Assembly: GCF_004364325.1 (NCBI RefSeq)
Contig: NZ_SOCP01000001.1
Coordinates: 62,001 to 126,000, forward strand
DNA from: Actinophytocola oryzae
GTDB taxonomy: Bacteria > Actinomycetota > Actinomycetes > Mycobacteriales > Pseudonocardiaceae
Length of the DNA: 64,000 nucleotides
Direction of reading: 5' to 3'
Shown: positions 49,974 through 57,642 of the stretch, one piece after another
How the letters are laid out: each line of letters opens with the position of its first letter
Numbering within the stretch: the stretch's first letter is position 1
Made by a program: the position numbers and the translations under genes
The notes under the pieces: generated by a model
Database searches by the model: none
Told to the model about the DNA's origin: nothing
Seen by the model: the letters and a program-made list of their open reading frames with translations, nothing else

Positions 49974-50538
49974 CCGCGTCCGATGTGGACGTGCCGGGTG
50001 CGGCGGGCAGCGCGAGCGCGAGCCAGACCAGGGACGTGCCCGCCACCAGGTGGACCACGCTCGTGAGCGGGGTGTCGGGCAGTCGCGCGGCGAGGGCCAG
50101 GACCGGGAAGGCGACCAGGTACGCCGTCGCCGCAACCCTGGGGTGGAGCCGCGTTCTCAGCATCGACGTGCCGAACAGGATCGCGCCGACCGCGAACACC
50201 AGCGCACTGCCCAGCAGGGCGTACTTCGTCGGGCCTGCCAGCAGGTCCGTCACCACCTCGTCGTCGAGGTAGAACAGGGTCGTGTTCAGGGTGAAGGCGG
50301 CGCCGCCGAACAGGCCGAGGCCGATCGCGTTGACCGTGTAGGCGAGTTCGCCGAAGGGGCCGGACAGCGCCTTCTGACGGAGGTGCAGCAACACCAGCAG
50401 CGGGACGGCCAGCGCGGGGGACAGGGCGATCACGAGGCTCGTCGCCGCCGTCTCGCCGGTGAACGCCTCCACCACCGCTGGGGCGGCGACGCACACGCCT
50501 GCCGCCACGCCGCTCCACCTGCTCAGCTCGGCTGTCAT
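49921..50538 (-). CDS. Six-helix membrane protein of unknown function
   Basis: The 205-residue protein has about six hydrophobic segments (e.g. GVAAGVCVAAPAVVEAF, LVIALSPALAVPLLVLLHL, YALLGSALVFAVGAILFG) and no recognised family signature. ATG 50538 is chosen near the conserved N-terminus; upstream codons are Arg-rich and unlikely. It converges on the cytidylyltransferase with a 53-bp overlap and lies upstream of, but opposite to, the sensor kinase gene. Confidence 0.7.
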   Translation of the reverse strand: MTAELSRWSGVAAGVCVAAPAVVEAFTGETAATSLVIALSPALAVPLLVLLHLRQKALSGPFGELAYTVNAIGLGLFGGAAFTLNTTLFYLDDEVVTDLLAGPTKYALLGSALVFAVGAILFGTSMLRTRLHPRVAATAYLVAFPVLALAARLPDTPLTSVVHLVAGTSLVWLALALPAAPGTSTSDAVSVPPGTAPRSSGRAGT

Positions 50539-50698
50539 TCCGGATCTCCCTGGGGGACAACGTGGTTGGTGTCCGGAACGGTAGAGAGGGGTACGGCCGC
50601 GGCGACAGTGCCGCGAGGCCGGGGTCGCGTGGCCGGACGGCACGTGCCCTCCGGCCGGACTTCGGTGCGGGCGGCGGCGGACGACGTACGCTCCTGGC

Positions 50699-51778
50699 GT
50701 GACGCGGATCGTGCCCTGGGTGTTCGGCGCCGTGTACGGGATCGTGCTGCTGGCCGGGCTCTACTTCGTGGTCGGCGGGCTCGGTGGGGGCGATCCCCTG
50801 CGGTTGACCGGGTTCCTCGCGGGGATGGCGATGCTGTTCGTGGTCGAGGTCGTGGCGTGGCGGGCACCTCGGTGGGAGGTCTGGCTGCTGGGGGTGCGGC
50901 TCGCGTTGTTCGTCGTCGTGGTGGCGTTCGACGAGTCCGGGCTGTCGCGGGTGCTGTTCGTGCTCGTGCCCTTCGCCGCCTACCTGGCCTTCGGGCGCCG
51001 CGTCGGCGTGGTGCTCGGCGGGGTGGCGCTCGCGCTGCTCGTCGGCGGGTTCGCCGTGCGGGTGCCTGGCTGGTACCGGGACGCCGACCACGTCTCCGAC
51101 GTGCTCATGTTCAGCATGGGCCTGGTGCTCGCCCTCGCGATGGCGGACGTCGCGCTGCGGGAGCGGCGGGCCGCCTCGCGGGTCGCCGAGCTGTCCGCCG
51201 CCGCCGAACGCAGCCGCATGGCGAGGGATCTCCACGACAGCCTCGGGCACCACCTCACCGCCGTGTCCATCCAGCTGGAGAAGGCCGCCGCCTTCGCCGA
51301 GCGCGACGCGGGGGTCGCCCGGCAGGCGTTGGCGGACGCCAGGACCTCGGTCGGCCGCGCACTCGAGGACGTGCGGGCCTCCGTCGGAGCCCTGCGGGCC
51401 GAGCCGGCACGGCTCGTCGACGCACTCGCCGGGCTCGCCGCCGACGGGGTGGACCTGCACGTCGACGGCGAGGAACGCGGCACCGACCAGGCCACCGCCA
51501 CCGCGCTCTACCGCGCCGCCCAGGAGGCCGTCACCAACGCCCGGCGGCACGGACGGGCCGCGACGGTAGGCATCACCGTCACGTTCGGTGCCCACGGCAC
51601 CCGGTTGGTGGTCACCGACGACGGGATCGGCTTCGACGTCACGACACCGCGTGACGGCTTCGGGTTGCTCGGCCTGCGGGAACGTGCCGCGTTGCTGGGC
51701 GGCACCGCGACCGTCGACAGCACACCGGGCGCGGGCACGAGGGTCGTCGTGACCGTGCCCGCGATACTTCCCCCATGA
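50699..51778 (+). CDS. NarL-type sensor histidine kinase
   Basis: The 359-residue protein has an N-terminal membrane region of about five to six segments (residues 5-150), a HisKA_3 dimerisation domain with the phospho-acceptor His179 in RDLHDSLGHHL, and an HATPase domain (AAQEAVTNARRHG, VVTDDGIGFD, GFGLLGLRERAALLGG). GTG 50699 is used. It overlaps the response-regulator gene by 4 bp. The signal is unknown and no large extracellular sensor domain is visible. Confidence 0.92.
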   Translation: MTRIVPWVFGAVYGIVLLAGLYFVVGGLGGGDPLRLTGFLAGMAMLFVVEVVAWRAPRWEVWLLGVRLALFVVVVAFDESGLSRVLFVLVPFAAYLAFGRRVGVVLGGVALALLVGGFAVRVPGWYRDADHVSDVLMFSMGLVLALAMADVALRERRAASRVAELSAAAERSRMARDLHDSLGHHLTAVSIQLEKAAAFAERDAGVARQALADARTSVGRALEDVRASVGALRAEPARLVDALAGLAADGVDLHVDGEERGTDQATATALYRAAQEAVTNARRHGRAATVGITVTFGAHGTRLVVTDDGIGFDVTTPRDGFGLLGLRERAALLGGTATVDSTPGAGTRVVVTVPAILPP

Positions 51779-52404
51779 GCGAAGGCAGCGTGCGTGTGCT
51801 CGTCGTCGACGACCAGCGGCTGGTGCGCGAGGGCATCGCGTCGCTGCTCGACCTCCAGCCGGGCATCGACGTCGTCGGGACGGCCGCGAACGGCAGGGAG
51901 GCCGTCGAACAGGCCATCGCGCTCACCCCGGACGTCGTGCTCATGGACGTGCGCATGCCCGAGATGGACGGGGTCGACGCCGTCGCCGTGCTGCGCGGAC
52001 GGGCACCGGACTGCCGGGTCGTGATGCTCACGACCTTCGACGACGAGGAGTACGTCCTCCAGGCACTGCGTGCCGGCGCGGCGGGCTACCTCCTCAAGGA
52101 CCTGCCCGCGGCCGAGCTGGCCGAGGCCGTGCGGCTCGCCAACGCGGGCGTCACCCAGCTCGACCGGGCCGCCACCCTGCGGGTCACCGCCGCACTGTCC
52201 CACCAGAGCACCGACGCCCTGACCGGCCGGGAGACCGACGTCCTGCGCATGGTCGCCTCGGGCGCCACCAACCGCGAGATCGCCGCGCGTCTCTACCTCA
52301 GCGAGGGCACGGTCAAGAACCACGTCTCCCGCATCCTCGGGCGCCTCGGCCTACGCGACCGCACCCAGGCCGCCATCTACGCCCGCGACAACGGCCTACT
52401 GTGA
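51775..52404 (+). CDS. NarL/FixJ-family response regulator
   Basis: The 209-residue protein has a receiver domain (VLVVDDQRLVREGI, phospho-acceptor Asp58 in LMDVRMPEMDG, LTTFDDEEYVLQAL) and a C-terminal LuxR-type helix-turn-helix (LTGRETDVLRMVASGATNREIAARLYLSEGTVKNHVSRILGRLGL). It is the partner of the adjacent histidine kinase. Its 3' end overlaps the convergent YjbR-like gene by 9 bp. Targets are unknown. Confidence 0.93.
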   Translation: MSEGSVRVLVVDDQRLVREGIASLLDLQPGIDVVGTAANGREAVEQAIALTPDVVLMDVRMPEMDGVDAVAVLRGRAPDCRVVMLTTFDDEEYVLQALRAGAAGYLLKDLPAAELAEAVRLANAGVTQLDRAATLRVTAALSHQSTDALTGRETDVLRMVASGATNREIAARLYLSEGTVKNHVSRILGRLGLRDRTQAAIYARDNGLL

Positions 52405-52752
52405 CGTGAGCGGGTGCGCGGCCACCAGGTCGTCCGGCGCTGAGAGCCGCCACGCCTCGTAGACCAGCTCGGTCAGCTCGTCCAGCTCGATCCTGCGCAG
52501 GTGGACCACCACCCAGCCGAAGCCGCCCGCCGTGAACTGGACCTCGAACACGTCCGGCCGCTCGGACACCAGCGCCAGCTGCTCCGACAGCGTCTGCTTC
52601 AGCCCCACGGTCCTCGTGCGGGGCCAGTAGTAGCCGAAGCGCTTGCCGCACACGCTGTAGGACGTGTAGTCACGCGCCTTCGCCGCCGTGACCTCGGCCA
52701 GCTTCTCGACCATGCTCAGGAACTGACGATCGGGCACACCCACGCCGGACAT
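52396..52752 (-). CDS. MmcQ/YjbR-family protein
   Basis: The 118-residue protein has the compact alpha/beta YjbR fold: GKRFGYYWPRTRTVGLKQTLSEQLALVSERPDVFEVQFTAGGFGWVVVHLRRIELDELTELVYEAWRL. Family members bind DNA-like ligands in a cyt-c-like fold, with poorly known function. ATG 52752 is favoured; a GTG at 52782 is possible and neither has a strong SD. It overlaps the response-regulator 3' end by 9 bp. Confidence 0.8.
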   Translation of the reverse strand: MSGVGVPDRQFLSMVEKLAEVTAAKARDYTSYSVCGKRFGYYWPRTRTVGLKQTLSEQLALVSERPDVFEVQFTAGGFGWVVVHLRRIELDELTELVYEAWRLSAPDDLVAAHPLTSQ

Positions 52753-52851
52753 TGTGGACCACGCCACCGACACTCCCGCCACCGCTCACGCGGACCGCGG
52801 TGGCGCGCCGTTAGGCTCGGCACGCCGGGAACGCCGAACAGGGGAGTGGTC

Positions 52852-53811
52852 GTGCGGGAGATCGCCGTCTTCAGCGGCAGTGCCCATCCGGAGCTGGCGG
52901 CGGAGATCTGCGAGCACCTCGAGGTGCCGCTGCTGCCCGTCCGCGTCACCAGGTTCGCCAACGACTGCCTCGAGGTCCAGCTCCAGGCGAACTGCCGCGA
53001 GCGCGACGTCTACCTCATCCAGCCGCTCGCCAAGCCGGTGCAGGAGAACCTGGTCGAGCTGCTCCTCATGATCGACGCGGCCCGCGGCGCGTCGGCCGCG
53101 CGCACCACCGTCGTGATGCCGCACTACGCCTACGCCAGGTCCGACAAGAAGGACGCGCCCCGCATCTCGATCGGGGGCCGCCTGGTCGCGGACCTGCTCG
53201 TCGCCGCGGGCGCGAGCCGGGTGCTCACGATGACCCTGCATTCCCCGCAGGTGCACGGTTTCTTCAGCGTCCCGGTCGACCACCTGCACGCGTTGCGGGA
53301 GCTGGCCGCCTACTTCCGGCGCTACGACCTGTCCAACACGATCGTCGTGTCCCCGGACCTGGGCAACGCCAAGGAAGCCTCGCACTTCGCGCGGCTGCTC
53401 GGCGTGCCGGTCGCGGCGGGGGCCAAACAGCGCTTCGCCGACGACCGGGTGGAGATCACCTCGATCATCGGCGACGTGAGCGACCGCGACGTGATCGTGC
53501 TCGACGACGAGATCGCCCGCGGCAGCACGGTCGTGGAGCTGCTGTCCAAGCTCGCCGACCGCGGTGTGCGTTCCGTGCGGGTCGCGTGCACCCACGGCCT
53601 GTTCGCCGACGGCGCGCTCGGCCGGATCGGCGGACGGCCCGACGTCGCCGAGATCGTCTGCACCAACACCGTGCCGATCGCGGAGCGCTCCGACAAGCTG
53701 ACCGTGCTCTCCATCGCGCCCGCGCTGGCCGAGGCCGTACGCCGCATCCACGACGGCGAGTCGGTCAGCGCGTTGTTCGACGCGCCTATCGCTGCTGGTT
53801 CTGGCGGTTGA
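52852..53811 (+). CDS. Ribose-phosphate diphosphokinase-like (atypical PRPP synthase)
   Basis: The 319-residue protein has the ribose-phosphate diphosphokinase fold: IAVFSGSAHPELAAEI, YLIQPLAKPVQENLVELLLMIDAARGA, LHSPQVHGFF, VSPDLGNAKEASHFARLL and the PRPP loop DDEIARGSTVVELL. The canonical loop reads close to DDMIDTGGT and the canonical flap HAxQIQGFF; here these are HSPQVHGFF and DDEIARGST, so it is a divergent form, perhaps a second copy. GTG 52852 follows GGGGAG. Cytoplasmic; it would make PRPP from ribose 5-phosphate and ATP. Confidence 0.85.
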   Translation: MREIAVFSGSAHPELAAEICEHLEVPLLPVRVTRFANDCLEVQLQANCRERDVYLIQPLAKPVQENLVELLLMIDAARGASAARTTVVMPHYAYARSDKKDAPRISIGGRLVADLLVAAGASRVLTMTLHSPQVHGFFSVPVDHLHALRELAAYFRRYDLSNTIVVSPDLGNAKEASHFARLLGVPVAAGAKQRFADDRVEITSIIGDVSDRDVIVLDDEIARGSTVVELLSKLADRGVRSVRVACTHGLFADGALGRIGGRPDVAEIVCTNTVPIAERSDKLTVLSIAPALAEAVRRIHDGESVSALFDAPIAAGSGG

Positions 53812-54259
53812 CCACGGAGGTCGCGCTCTCCCCGTTGTAGAGCGGGTTCTGGGCCTGCTCCGGGATGACCGTGCCCTGTGCCCGGACGGCCGCGTCGTTG
53901 GCCTGCCTGCGCGCCTCCCGCTCCATGGTGACGTTCTCGTACCCCTCGCGGTCGCGGATCCGCGCCAGCGTCGACACCGCGATCCAGTGTGCGACACCGA
54001 GGACCAGCAGGATGATCCCGAGCCGCACCACCACACCCTTGGTGGGGTTGTCCGTCGGCACGTCGATCACGGAGATCAACGCCAGCACGCCGAGTGTGCC
54101 GAGGTGGAACAGCACGGAAACGAGCTTCGTCAGCGACTCCGCCGACGCCTTCGGGGCGGCCTCCTGCAGGAACCGCCTGCCGTTGCGGTAGATGAACTGC
54201 CCGTCGATCAGGACCAGCACGACGCCGATGACGAGATAGGCAACAAGACTGCTGTCCAT
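53786..54259 (-). CDS. Small membrane protein with three hydrophobic segments
   Basis: The 157-residue protein has membrane segments near VAYLVIGVVLVLIDGQF, LFHLGTLGVLALISV and VVRLGIILLVLGVAHWIA, then a polar C-terminus rich in Arg/Gln/Asn (EREARRQANDAAVRAQGT). It is unrecognised. ATG 54259 begins just before the first membrane helix. Its 3' end overlaps the PRPP synthase gene by 26 bp antisense. Confidence 0.75.
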   Translation of the reverse strand: MDSSLVAYLVIGVVLVLIDGQFIYRNGRRFLQEAAPKASAESLTKLVSVLFHLGTLGVLALISVIDVPTDNPTKGVVVRLGIILLVLGVAHWIAVSTLARIRDREGYENVTMEREARRQANDAAVRAQGTVIPEQAQNPLYNGESATSVVNRQNQQR

Positions 54260-54407
54260 GGCACACGCACCCTCGTTCTGTCAGGTAGTCAGGCGGTACG
54301 GGTACCCGGGGCCCGAGCGGGAGAAACCGAGCTTCGCACGCGTTTACCGGATGGTGTGGGGGGTAGATCAGTGGCCGGGGCACATCCGAAGAGAGAAAGG
54401 CGCGGTA

Positions 54408-54575
54408 ATGCTTCCTCTTGTTCTCGTTCTGCTGCTCGTCCTGGTGCTGTTCGGCGTCGGCTTCGCGGTGAAGGCGCTGTGGATCGTCGCCGGCGTGCTG
54501 TTGGTCCTGTGGCTGCTCGGGTTCGTGATCCGGCGGCCCGCGGGCGGGGGCACTGGTCGCTGGTACCGCTGGTAG
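54408..54575 (+). CDS. Small hydrophobic membrane protein
   Basis: The 55-residue protein is almost entirely two membrane helices (LVLVLLLVLVLFGVGFAVKALWIVAGVLLVLWLLGFVIRR), matching small hydrophobic actinobacterial proteins of unknown function often linked to stress. ATG 54408 follows GAAAGG. A strong terminator hairpin follows the stop. Confidence 0.78.
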   Translation: MLPLVLVLLLVLVLFGVGFAVKALWIVAGVLLVLWLLGFVIRRPAGGGTGRWYRW

Positions 54576-54592
54576 ACGAGGTCAGACGTGCC

Positions 54593-54631
54593 GCGGTGGC
54601 GGCCGGGTCGCGCGGACCCGGCCGCCACCGC
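54593..54631 (+). terminator. Strong terminator hairpin
   Basis: Perfect 17-bp arms, 54593-54609 and 54615-54631, enclose a 5-base loop GCGCG. It lies 18 bp after the small hydrophobic gene and before the next SD. It is one of the strongest hairpins in the window. Confidence 0.85.
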
Positions 54632-54697
54632 CATGTTTGGCCGATCACGTGCCTGGGCATTCCGACGATGTCCCGACTTCCTGAGGGAGAACCAACG

Positions 54698-55333
54698 ATG
54701 CGGAGCGACGACCCGGAGGCCCAGGCCACCGCTCACCAGCTGGTCCACTGTGTACTCGACGCCGACTCGGACGGCCTGACCGAGACGCTGGAGACCGTGG
54801 TCGACCACCCAGGCGACGAACTGCGGCCGTACGTCCGCGAGGTGGTCGCGGAGCTCATCAACGTGGCCACGGCGGCGGTGCGCAGCAGCGCGGGACGCCT
54901 CTACGGCAACGCGGCGTTCGCGGTGGACCTGCGCGACGACGCCAACGACAAGGTCGGCATCGACGAGCTGGACCCGCCGGTGCGGGCGACCATCCGCGCG
55001 ATGCTCGCCGAGCTGAACGGCAGTCCCGACGACGCGTTGTTCCAGCTGGACCTGGCCGTGCGCGGCGTGGACCGGCGGACGGGGCTGGACACCGTGCGAC
55101 GTGCCCTGACGATGACCATCGGGCTGCTGCACTGGAGCGAGCAGTCGGACCCCCTGGAGGCCCTCATGGACCCCGATCCCACCGCCGACGAGGCGGATCT
55201 GCTCGAACAGCACCTGAACGCGGTCCCGGACGACGACCCGCTCGTGACCGGTGACGCGATCGAGGCCGACCCGACCGACGTGCACGAGCAGCACCAGCAG
55301 ATCCCCGGAGACGATGACGAGGACCGCCGCTGA
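54698..55333 (+). CDS. Hypothetical protein with acidic tail
   Basis: The 211-residue soluble protein is unrecognised. Helical repeats (ELRPYVREVVAELINVATAAVRSS, DDALFQLDLAVRGVDRRTGLDTVRRALTMTIGL) are followed by an acidic C-terminus (DDDPLVTGDAIEADPTDVHEQHQQIPGDDDEDRR). ATG 54698 follows GAGGGAGA. It stands alone between a terminator and the convergent acetyltransferase gene. Confidence 0.72.
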   Translation: MRSDDPEAQATAHQLVHCVLDADSDGLTETLETVVDHPGDELRPYVREVVAELINVATAAVRSSAGRLYGNAAFAVDLRDDANDKVGIDELDPPVRATIRAMLAELNGSPDDALFQLDLAVRGVDRRTGLDTVRRALTMTIGLLHWSEQSDPLEALMDPDPTADEADLLEQHLNAVPDDDPLVTGDAIEADPTDVHEQHQQIPGDDDEDRR

Positions 55334-55336
55334 GCG

Positions 55337-55864
55337 TCACCAGACGTCGCCGGCCCGCCAGTCACAGGCGAGGCCGGCTTCGCTGTTCACGGGGGCGTCC
55401 GCGAGCACGAAGATGCCGTCGTCGTCGTCCTCGGTGCGCACGAGGCCGTCGGGAGTCATCGCCCATGACGGGCCCCGCAGTCGTTGCCAGCCGCGGCCCT
55501 CGTAGAACGGGACGGCCAGGTGGGAGCTGCTCAACGCACCCAGGTCGTAGGCGTCGCGGATGATCCGCTCCAGTGGTGCCATCAGCGCGCCGCCCACGCC
55601 GCGGCGGCGGTGGTCGGCCCGCACGGCGACGGCCTCGATGTAGCCGACCCGCAGCGGCCGCTCGTCGAGGCGGAACTGGCGCCGCACCACCGAAGCGTGG
55701 CCGACCAGCGTGCCGTCGTGCCAGGCGGTGGCGTGCATGCCGCCGAGGGCGTGGTCCCAGTCCTCGTCGTCGAAGTCACCGTCGAACGCGGCGTCCAGCA
55801 GTGCCCGGATCCCGGCCAGGGTCGCCGGTGGCAGGTCGGCCGTGTGATAAACGCGGATGTCCAT
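55337..55864 (-). CDS. aac(2'): Aminoglycoside 2'-N-acetyltransferase (AAC(2') family)
   Basis: The 175-residue GNAT protein shows close similarity to chromosomal AAC(2')-I enzymes along its whole length: VYHTADLPPATLAGIRALLDAAFDGDF, DWDHALGGMHATAWHDG, VGYIEAVAVRADHRRRGVGGALM, YDLGALSSS, and the diagnostic end CDWRAGDVW. Family members acetylate the 2'-amine of gentamicin-type aminoglycosides using acetyl-CoA; native roles may include peptidoglycan O-acetylation. ATG 55864. It is one base from the Nudix gene's stop, so the two are co-transcribed. Confidence 0.92.
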   Translation of the reverse strand: MDIRVYHTADLPPATLAGIRALLDAAFDGDFDDEDWDHALGGMHATAWHDGTLVGHASVVRRQFRLDERPLRVGYIEAVAVRADHRRRGVGGALMAPLERIIRDAYDLGALSSSHLAVPFYEGRGWQRLRGPSWAMTPDGLVRTEDDDDGIFVLADAPVNSEAGLACDWRAGDVW

Positions 55865-55865
55865 G

Positions 55866-56372
55866 TCAGGACCACACCTCGAAGGGTTCGTCGACCGGCT
55901 CGCCCGCGAGGAGCGCGGGCAGCAGCTCCGGTAGCCGGCCAGGGTAGCAGCGTTGCGTGGTCGCGAGCAGCTCGTCGCGTGGCCACCAGCGGAGGCCGAG
56001 GTACGAGGCGCGTTCGTAGTCGAGCTGGGCGCTGACGTCGACCGCGGGTTCGACACCCGCCACGTCGACCAGTACCACGACCTCGTCCTGGATCCGGCGG
56101 TTCTCCCTGACCAGGAAGGTGGCCGTGCGCCGCCAGGTCGGCGGTCCGACACGCAGCGGGACCAGGCCCGTCTCCTCGCGCAGCTCGCGGTGGGCGGTGT
56201 CCAGGTAGGACTCGCCGGGGTCGACGCCGCCGCCCGGCAGCTCCCACCACAGGCCCAGCTCGGGGCGGGTGACGCTGCGGGTCCGGAACAGCAGGACGTG
56301 CCCGCCCTCGTCGACCACCACGAGCCGGACGGCGTCACGCCGCTCGACCGGGAGGTCGTCGGGCAGCTCCAC
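55866..56372 (-). CDS. Nudix hydrolase
   Basis: The 168-residue protein contains the complete Nudix box (GGGVDPGESYLDTAHRELREETGL) in a typical alpha/beta fold, with LLFRTRSVTRPELGLWWELPG before it. It should hydrolyse a nucleoside diphosphate linked to another moiety; the substrate is unknown. GTG 56372 overlaps the upstream gene's stop (TAGTG), so it is translationally coupled. It lies between genes for AAC(2') and a PNPOx-like protein. Confidence 0.85.
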   Translation of the reverse strand: MELPDDLPVERRDAVRLVVVDEGGHVLLFRTRSVTRPELGLWWELPGGGVDPGESYLDTAHRELREETGLVPLRVGPPTWRRTATFLVRENRRIQDEVVVLVDVAGVEPAVDVSAQLDYERASYLGLRWWPRDELLATTQRCYPGRLPELLPALLAGEPVDEPFEVWS

Positions 56373-56824
56373 TAGCCGTTCTCCTGGCAGCGGTTGGTGA
56401 GCGCGGCGCGGGTGGTGGCCCACCGCTCGTTCTCGGCGACCTCCTTGGTGGCGTGGAAGTCCATGGGCCGCAAGGGGATGCCGAGGGAGTCACGCTTGTA
56501 GTGCGCGAGATGGCAGACGTAGACGGTGAAGTGCTCGTACTCCTCCGTGTCGTGCACCCGGAGCTTGGCGTAGTGCGCGGCGGCCCCGTCGGCGGCGATC
56601 AGGGTCGCGACGCCGTTCCGCGCGAGGTTGGCCCGCCCGTTGGCACTGGCAACCGCGACGAGCAGCGCACTCCGGTCGTTGGTGGCGAGCAGTTCCGCCG
56701 TGCACAACAACATGACGTGCGGAAACCCGTCCTCGTCGACGGTGACGAAGGGAAACGCCTGCTCGTCCTGTTCCGGGCGGGGCCAGGTCTCCAGCAGCAG
56801 CGCGAGTTCCGCGGGCACGCTCAT
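56372..56824 (-). CDS. Pyridoxamine 5'-phosphate oxidase-like flavin-binding protein
   Basis: The 150-residue protein has the split-barrel FMN-binding layout (FPFVTVDEDGFPHVMLLCTAEL, GRANLARNGVATLIAADG, HFTVYVCHLAHYKRD). This family includes F420- or FMN-dependent reductases and heme-binding proteins; a pyridoxine role cannot be shown. ATG 56824; GTG 56833 is an alternative. It overlaps the Nudix start. Confidence 0.75.
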   Translation of the reverse strand: MSVPAELALLLETWPRPEQDEQAFPFVTVDEDGFPHVMLLCTAELLATNDRSALLVAVASANGRANLARNGVATLIAADGAAAHYAKLRVHDTEEYEHFTVYVCHLAHYKRDSLGIPLRPMDFHATKEVAENERWATTRAALTNRCQENG

Positions 56825-56929
56825 TCCGTCCACACGCGAAACTCTAGTGTGACAGGACCCTCAGAAGACATCCCGTGTCCCGGAGACCCCGAGGGCAGTC
56901 GGCGAACCGCCGAGCGAAGCTCGGCCGTG

Positions 56930-57514
56930 TTACAACCGCACTCGGCTCAGCATTCTGGCGACGAGGTCGGGTAGTGCTTCCTCGCCGGAGCGCTCCAGCC
57001 ACAGCGCGCCGGCCGTGCGGAAGGCGGCCATCAGGGTGGCGGCCATCAGGCGGGCGAGTTCCTCGTCGGTGTCGTGGCCCCGGTCGACCAGTACGGCCGC
57101 CAGCTCCCGCTCCAGCGCGATCTGGTCGGTCGCCTGGCGGGCCACCAGCGACGGGTGGCGCCGGAGAAGTCGGAGCTGTTCCACCCACTCGACGTCGGGC
57201 AGGTCGCGGCCGACGAACAGGTCCGCCACGGCGTTGCGCAGCGCCTGCCAGGGAGCTTCCTCCACCGGGCGGTTCACCAGGAGTGACAGCAGGCGGCCGG
57301 TGCGTTCCCGGTCCGCATGGAGGATCGCGTCCTCCTTGTTGGCGAAGTAGTTGGAGAAGGTCCGCCGGGAGACGCCCGCGTCGTCCGCTATGTCCTCGAC
57401 GGTGACCCCGTCCAGGCCGTAGGCCATCGCCAGGCGCAGTGCTGCCTCGTGCAGCGACTGCCGGGTCGCCGCCTTCTTGCGGTCCCGGAGTGTTTCGACG
57501 GCCTCCACACGCAC
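56930..57514 (-). CDS. TetR-family repressor of the divergent MFS exporter
   Basis: The 194-residue protein has a TetR helix-turn-helix (DRKKAATRQSLHEAALRLAMAYGLDGVTVEDIADDAGVSRRTFSNYFANKEDAI) and a helical ligand domain. Adjacent GTGs at 57514 and 57508 are equally possible starts. It is divergent from a DHA2-type exporter gene with a 25-bp TTGCGCA..TGCGCAA dyad between them, a common drug-responsive arrangement. Confidence 0.85.
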   Translation of the reverse strand: MRVEAVETLRDRKKAATRQSLHEAALRLAMAYGLDGVTVEDIADDAGVSRRTFSNYFANKEDAILHADRERTGRLLSLLVNRPVEEAPWQALRNAVADLFVGRDLPDVEWVEQLRLLRRHPSLVARQATDQIALERELAAVLVDRGHDTDEELARLMAATLMAAFRTAGALWLERSGEEALPDLVARMLSRVRL

Positions 57515-57585
57515 CAGCCTAGAGCCGCGCTCGTGTCCGGCACTCCCGGAGACCGGGGTCGATGACCGGGGGAATATTCTGCTCA

Positions 57586-57610
57586 TTGCGCAAGTTTGCA
57601 CAGTGCGCAA
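57586..57610. promoter_or_regulatory. TetR operator between TetR and MFS exporter genes
   Basis: TTGCGCA (57586-57592) and TGCGCAA (57604-57610) form an inverted repeat. Inside it, TTGCACAGTGCGCAA (57596-57610) is a near-perfect 15-bp dyad, so two overlapping sites may exist. It lies 33 bp upstream of the exporter's start codon. Confidence 0.75.
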
Positions 57611-57642
57611 GAATTAACCTTGAGACTGAGGAGGGGGCACGC

